This document shows, piece by piece, positions 59,952-64,000 of a stretch of 64,000 nt of DNA. The position numbers were made by a program, and so were the translations under genes. The stretch lies in contig JAUNGO010000001.1 of assembly GCA_030524475.1 (NCBI GenBank), positions 42,120-106,119 of the forward strand, in the 5' to 3' direction. The notes under the pieces are model-generated. The model was not told the origin of the DNA. It ran no database searches and worked only from the letters and a program-made list of their open reading frames with translations. The first letter of the stretch is position 1. Every line of letters begins with the position of its first letter. The DNA comes from Eggerthellaceae bacterium. Its GTDB lineage: Bacteria > Actinomycetota > Coriobacteriia > Coriobacteriales > Eggerthellaceae.

Positions 59952-60131
59952 GGCTGAACGCGCGTTTTTCCTATTTGTGGCATCATGTTGAAGGTTATTG
60001 CGTAATTACCGCAGCTCACGTTGGGCACGCTTCATCAGGCGCGTTCCGCAGCACGCTGCGTAAGGCCATACAATGAAAGCCGCGCGCGGGCAACGCAGCC
60101 CCGCAGCACGGCAACAGGCAAGGAGATGCTC

Positions 60132-61169
60132 ATGGGCTTCCTCTCGAAGTTTGAAGGCAAAATGGAAGACACGGTGGAAGGCGCGGCGGAAAAGATGGGC
60201 GCATCGCCCATTTCACCTGTTCAAATTGCGAAAAAAGCCGAGAAGCAGATGCGCCGCAACAAGATGGTGGGCGCGGGCAAGCAGTACGCCCCCACGCTCT
60301 ACACCGTGCTCGTCAGCCAAGACGACGATGCGCGCCTGTTCGGCTACTACCCCACCCTTGCCGGCGAGACGGAAACGTACCTGTCCGCGAAGGCCGCCGA
60401 GCACGGCCTGGTCATGGACGGCCAGCCGCTCGTGCGGTTCATCGCCGACGCCGACCTCAAGCACGGCAAGTTCGAGGTGATCGCGGAAATGGTGGCAGCC
60501 CCGCTGGTTGCGCAGCTGCGCCAAGAGGAAATGGAGCGCTACGGCATCGCCGCGCCGCGCCAGGCGGCACGTCCCATGCAGCGCCCCCAGCGCGCGGCGG
60601 CGCAGTACCCCGCCCAGCGCGCATCGCGCCCCGCGGCGCAACCCGCCGTCGACCCCTACGGCGCGGCTGCCGCAGCCCCCGCCGCAGCAGTCGCCGGCGC
60701 TGCAGCGGCAGCGGCGTCGCCCGCCGCGCGCGACGCCGACCGCTCCTACAGCGCCGACCCCGACGCCGCCGCCCACGTCGGCGCCGCGGACGAGGCCCGC
60801 TACGGCGGCGAGCCGCACACCATGGTGTTCAACCAGGCCGCCGGCACGCAAGCCGCCCCAGCACAGCCCGCACCGGCGCAAGACCTGCAAGCCTACATCT
60901 ACGACGTCACCAACGACCGCGCCTTCACGCTCACGGGGCATCCCATGAGCATCGGCCGCGAGTCGCGCAACGACATCGTCATTCCCGACATCAACGCCTC
61001 GCGCCAGCACGCGCAGATCCACATGGAGCCCACGGGCGCCTGGATTCTCGCCGACGCGGGCTCCACCAACGGCACCTTCGTCAACGGTCGCCAGATCAAG
61101 TCGACTCCGCTGCGCGACGCCGACCGCATCATCATCGGCACGACCGAGCTCGAGTTCCAGCTGCTCTAG
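60132..61169 (+). CDS. fhaA: FhaA: DUF3662 and FHA domain protein
   Basis: A 345-residue protein with the N-terminal DUF3662 domain (residues 1-125), an Ala/Pro-rich linker, and a C-terminal FHA domain (about 250-345) with IGRESRNDIVI, SRQHA and STNGTFVNG. It binds phosphothreonine on partners such as serine/threonine kinases and links phosphorylation to cell-wall growth. The ATG follows AAGGAGATGCTC. First gene of the conserved actinobacterial cluster. Confidence 0.92.
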   Translation: MGFLSKFEGKMEDTVEGAAEKMGASPISPVQIAKKAEKQMRRNKMVGAGKQYAPTLYTVLVSQDDDARLFGYYPTLAGETETYLSAKAAEHGLVMDGQPLVRFIADADLKHGKFEVIAEMVAAPLVAQLRQEEMERYGIAAPRQAARPMQRPQRAAAQYPAQRASRPAAQPAVDPYGAAAAAPAAAVAGAAAAAASPAARDADRSYSADPDAAAHVGAADEARYGGEPHTMVFNQAAGTQAAPAQPAPAQDLQAYIYDVTNDRAFTLTGHPMSIGRESRNDIVIPDINASRQHAQIHMEPTGAWILADAGSTNGTFVNGRQIKSTPLRDADRIIIGTTELEFQLL

Positions 61170-61190
61170 CCGCAAGGAGGCTGCCCCACC

Positions 61191-61604
61191 GTGATTGACG
61201 TCGTCCTGCTCATAGCGCGCCTTCTGTTCGTTGCCCTGCTCTACCTGTTCCTGTTCGCCATCATGCGCACAGGCATCGGGCAGGTGCGCGGCACGCGCAA
61301 GAAAGAGCGCACGTGGAACCTGTCGGTCGAGCGCGGCCCCAAAGAGCTGCGCGGCGTGTCCATCGCGGTGCACGGCCCGGTCATCGTGGGCCGCTCGCCC
61401 GGCGCCGACATCGTGATCGGCGCGGGATACGTGTCGGGGCGCCACGCGCGCTTCTCGCTCATGGGGCAAAACCTCTTCGTTGAAGACCTCGGCTCCACCA
61501 ACGGCACCGCCGTCAACGGCCAGCTCATCACGGCCCCCACCGCCCTGCGCGACAAAGACGTGGTCAGCGTGGGCGACGTGTCCATTCGCGCGAGGTTCGC
61601 CTAA
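61191..61604 (+). CDS. fhaB: FhaB: membrane-anchored FHA domain protein
   Basis: A 137-residue protein with one N-terminal membrane helix (IDVVLLIARLLFVALLYLFL) and one FHA domain (VGRSPGADIVI, SGRHARFS, STNGTAVNG). It should recruit phosphorylated partners to the membrane. GTG start behind AAGGAGGCTGCCCCACC. The stop overlaps the phosphatase start (TAATG). Confidence 0.92.
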   Translation: MIDVVLLIARLLFVALLYLFLFAIMRTGIGQVRGTRKKERTWNLSVERGPKELRGVSIAVHGPVIVGRSPGADIVIGAGYVSGRHARFSLMGQNLFVEDLGSTNGTAVNGQLITAPTALRDKDVVSVGDVSIRARFA

Positions 61605-62836
61605 TGTCGCGCCGCACGCGAAAGGTCAGCGCCACATTCGGCAGCCGCACCGACGTGGGCTGCGTGCGCGAGCACAACGAGGACAGCCTGATCGTCGCGC
61701 CGCCGCTCTACGTAGTGTGCGACGGCATGGGCGGGCACGCGGCGGGCGAGGTGGCGTCCGAAATAGCCGTGAACGTGATCGCGAGCAACGCGCCCGCCTT
61801 CCCCGACGCCACGGCGCTCGGGCAAGCCGTCGAGGAGGCGAACCTCGCCATCCTGCGCGCGGCGCACGAAGGCGTCGGGCGCGCCGGCATGGGCTGCACC
61901 TGCACGGCGGCCATGATTGAGAACGAGCGCCTCGTTATCGCCCAGGTGGGCGACTCGCGCGCCTACCTGCTGCACCAGGGGCACCTCCAGCAACTCACGC
62001 GCGACCACAGCCTGGTGGCCGACCTCGTGGAGTCGGGCCAGATCACGCCCGCCGAGGCGCGCGTCCATCCGAAGCGCTCGGTCATCACCCGCGCGCTCGG
62101 CAGCGACCCGCACACCCAGCCCGACCTGTTCGAGATCAACGTGGAGACGGGCGACCGCCTGCTTCTGTGCTCCGACGGCCTGTCGTCGATGATCGAAGAC
62201 GACGAAATCGAAGGCATCCTTGTGCATACCGCCGACCCGCAGCTGGCGGCGTCTCAACTGGTGAACGCCGCCATCGCCGCCGGCGGGCTCGACAACGTGA
62301 CCACGGTGGTGGTCGACGTCACGGGCTTCGCGGAGGTGCGCCGCAAGAAAATCGCGCGTAAGACGAAGGTGACCGCCGCGCTTTTGGTGGTGCTGCTCAT
62401 CGCCATCTTCGGGGGCGCGGCGTATGCGTTCAACTTCATGACGACCAATGCCGCCTACCTTGCCGAGCAAGACGGGAAAGTGGCAATCTACCAGGGCGTT
62501 CCCGGCAACCTGCTGGGAATCGAGTTCTCGCACCTCGTGGAAGTGACCGACGTCTCGCTCGACGACTTACAGCCCGGCGTGGCGAACCGCCTCAAGGGCG
62601 ACGGCCTGCGCGTCGACTCGGTCGACGACGCGCGCGACCTCGTGGAAACCTACCGCGAGGAGGCAGCGGGCCGCGAAGAGGTGCCCGCAGGCGAAGGCGC
62701 GAACGCAAGCTCAGGCGCTAGTTCCGCCTCAAGCGCCAACGCCGCCGGCTCGTCGAGCGCCGCCAACGCAAGCCGCACATCCTCTGCTGCTTCTTCCGCC
62801 GGCACCGCAAACGCCGGCAACGGGGGTGCCGCATGA
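61604..62836 (+). CDS. pstP: PP2C-type serine/threonine phosphatase (PstP)
   Basis: A 410-residue protein. Residues 10-240 are a PP2C domain with RTDVGCVREHNEDS, CDGMGGHAAGEV, VGDSRAYL and CSDGLSSMIEDDEI, which carry the metal-binding aspartates. One membrane helix follows near residue 260, then an extracytoplasmic domain and a Ser/Ala-rich tail. It reverses PknA/PknB phosphorylation. Translationally coupled on both sides. Confidence 0.94.
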   Translation: MSRRTRKVSATFGSRTDVGCVREHNEDSLIVAPPLYVVCDGMGGHAAGEVASEIAVNVIASNAPAFPDATALGQAVEEANLAILRAAHEGVGRAGMGCTCTAAMIENERLVIAQVGDSRAYLLHQGHLQQLTRDHSLVADLVESGQITPAEARVHPKRSVITRALGSDPHTQPDLFEINVETGDRLLLCSDGLSSMIEDDEIEGILVHTADPQLAASQLVNAAIAAGGLDNVTTVVVDVTGFAEVRRKKIARKTKVTAALLVVLLIAIFGGAAYAFNFMTTNAAYLAEQDGKVAIYQGVPGNLLGIEFSHLVEVTDVSLDDLQPGVANRLKGDGLRVDSVDDARDLVETYREEAAGREEVPAGEGANASSGASSASSANAAGSSSAANASRTSSAASSAGTANAGNGGAA

Positions 62837-64000
62837 CGCGCCGCAACATGGAGCTTTTGCTGCTCGTCATCGCAGCGCCCATCGTCATCGTGCTGTTCGC
62901 GATGCTCGTGGTAACGGGCGGCCAAGAGCTTTCCTTCAACACGCTCGGCGTGCCTATCGGCATCTTCGCCGCGTTCGTCGTCGCGCATCTGGCGGTGCGC
63001 AAGCTCGCGCCCGACGCCGACCCCGCCATCCTGCCCATCACGTTCGCGCTTTCGGGCATCGGCATGGCGTTCATCACGCGTATCGCGCCTTACTCCGACG
63101 CGCCGAACATGGCGACCAACCAGCTCATGTGGCTGTTTTTGGGCGTGGCGGTCATGGTGGTGGCGCTCGCGCTCGTGCGCAACCTCGACAAGCTGGCGAA
63201 CTACAAGTACACCCTCATGATCGTCGGCGTGGCGCTTCTGCTCTCGCCGATGCTGCCGCTCATCGGCACCGAGATATACGGCAGCCGCATCTGGCTTTCC
63301 ATCGGCGGCTTCTCCTTCCAACCCGGCGAGATCGCCAAGATCTGCATCGTGCTGTTCCTGGCGGCCTACCTGGCGCAAAACCGCGAGATGCTCTCGGTGT
63401 TCACCTGGGACGTGGGGCCGTTCCGCCTACCCTCGCTGCCGACGCTTTTGCCGCTGCTCGCCATGTGGGCGCTCGCGTTCGTCATCGTCGTGTTCGAGAA
63501 GGACTTAGGCTCGGCACTCGTGCTGTTCCTCGTGTTCCTCGTGATGCTCTACGTGGCGACGGGTAAAAAGTTCTACGTGGCCGCCGGCGTGGTGCTCGCG
63601 GGCATCGCGGCGGTAGTGCTCTACACGTTTTTCGGGCACGTGCAAACGCGCGTGGAAATCTGGCTCGACCCGTTCTCCGACGCGCTCGACTCGGGCTACC
63701 AGCTGGTACAAAGCATCTACTCGCTCGCCGACGGCGGGCTGTTCGGCGTGGGCATCGGGCGCGGCATGGCGGGCGGCCTCGACAACGTGACGCAGCTTTC
63801 CGTCGTGGAAAGCGACTTCATCTTCTCCGCCATCGGCGAGGAAACGGGGCTTCTCGGCGGCGCGGGTCTGCTGCTTTTGTACCTGTGCTTCGCCATCCGC
63901 GGCATGCTCACCGCAGCGCGCGCGAAGTCCGACGTGAGCTCCTTCACCGCCGCCGGCCTCACCTCGATCATCGTGCTGCAGGCGTTCATCATCGTGGGCG
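62833..64000 (+). CDS. FtsW/RodA/SpoVE family glycosyltransferase (partial at window end)
   Basis: The reading frame begins with ATG overlapping the phosphatase stop (ATGA) and runs off the window after about 389 residues. It shows many membrane helices, GSRIWLSIGGFSFQPGEIAK, EKDLGSALVLF, LADGGLFGVGIGRG and ESDFIFSAIGEETGLLG, the signature of the SEDS peptidoglycan polymerases. Position after fhaA, fhaB and pstP matches the RodA/FtsW gene of actinobacteria, normally followed by a penicillin-binding protein and kinases. Confidence 0.93.
   Translation, partial: MTRRNMELLLLVIAAPIVIVLFAMLVVTGGQELSFNTLGVPIGIFAAFVVAHLAVRKLAPDADPAILPITFALSGIGMAFITRIAPYSDAPNMATNQLMWLFLGVAVMVVALALVRNLDKLANYKYTLMIVGVALLLSPMLPLIGTEIYGSRIWLSIGGFSFQPGEIAKICIVLFLAAYLAQNREMLSVFTWDVGPFRLPSLPTLLPLLAMWALAFVIVVFEKDLGSALVLFLVFLVMLYVATGKKFYVAAGVVLAGIAAVVLYTFFGHVQTRVEIWLDPFSDALDSGYQLVQSIYSLADGGLFGVGIGRGMAGGLDNVTQLSVVESDFIFSAIGEETGLLGGAGLLLLYLCFAIRGMLTAARAKSDVSSFTAAGLTSIIVLQAFIIVG

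Noticed and set aside
1..64000. tRNA, rRNA, integrase or attachment sites marking a mobile island
   Set aside because: None could be recognised by eye on either strand, so integration of the arsenic/sulfur block as a discrete island is not supported.

Overview
The window looks like chromosomal DNA of an anaerobic, high-GC member of the Coriobacteriia, most likely Eggerthellaceae. The reasons are the actinobacterial FhaA-FhaB-PstP-FtsW/RodA cell-division cluster at the right end, a LuxR-type regulator with a long membrane domain, Tat-dependent molybdenum/iron-sulfur respiratory enzymes with a TatA gene, a tungsten-type aldehyde oxidoreductase, and strong purine Shine-Dalgarno sites. The genus is inferred, not shown. 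I see no rRNA, tRNA, integrase, transposase or CRISPR array.

Layout. 0.2-4.2 kb: sigma factor, membrane protein and ABC exporter operon. 4.3-10.9 kb: an AAA/DUF4143 ATPase, htpG, a leucine-rich-repeat protein and a MacB/FtsX-type ABC pair. 11.2-36.4 kb: a sulfur, selenium and arsenic island. It holds a nitrate/sulfonate-type ABC importer with one frameshifted permease, three intact and one decayed BioB-like radical SAM proteins, a nucleotidyltransferase-cysteine desulfurase-ArsM triple fusion, two rhodanese lipoproteins, a DUF4418-like membrane protein, a DJ-1 protein, two more AAA/DUF4143 ATPases, an ArsS-type radical SAM enzyme that appears to be a selenoprotein, an AhpD-like protein, an unknown Cys-containing protein, a diverged ArsM-like methyltransferase, a CobW-type GTPase and an ArsM-ArsS fusion. 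36.6-48.8 kb: clpC with a CIRCE operator, a sortase-type surface protein behind a possible phase-variable promoter, an AbiE toxin-antitoxin pair, lysS, greA, tatA and moeA. 49-59.9 kb: a polysulfide/thiosulfate/DMSO-reductase-like operon divergent from an aldehyde oxidoreductase, a NifU-like protein and a membrane LuxR regulator. 60-64 kb: the FHA/PP2C/FtsW cluster, cut by the window end.

How they may work together. The island carries ArsM and ArsS homologues, which in known systems make methylated arsenicals and arsenosugars, together with sulfur-handling enzymes (cysteine desulfurase, rhodaneses) and several BioB-like radical SAM enzymes. A pathway for an organoarsenical or related thio/seleno metabolite is a reasonable hypothesis, but the product cannot be read from sequence. 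The strongest single observation is the in-frame TGA of arsS: it replaces a cysteine conserved in the paralogue of this same window and is followed at the right distance by a hairpin with a GGUCU loop.

Non-coding structure is rich. There are two copies of one promoter-plus-hairpin module (candidate small RNAs with C-rich loops), two copies of a long intergenic hairpin whose stems differ but stay paired, a REP/REPIN family with one copy inside lysS, a C11 tract between promoter elements, and a shared CCCTCTTT motif linking the LuxR gene and the aldehyde oxidoreductase promoter.
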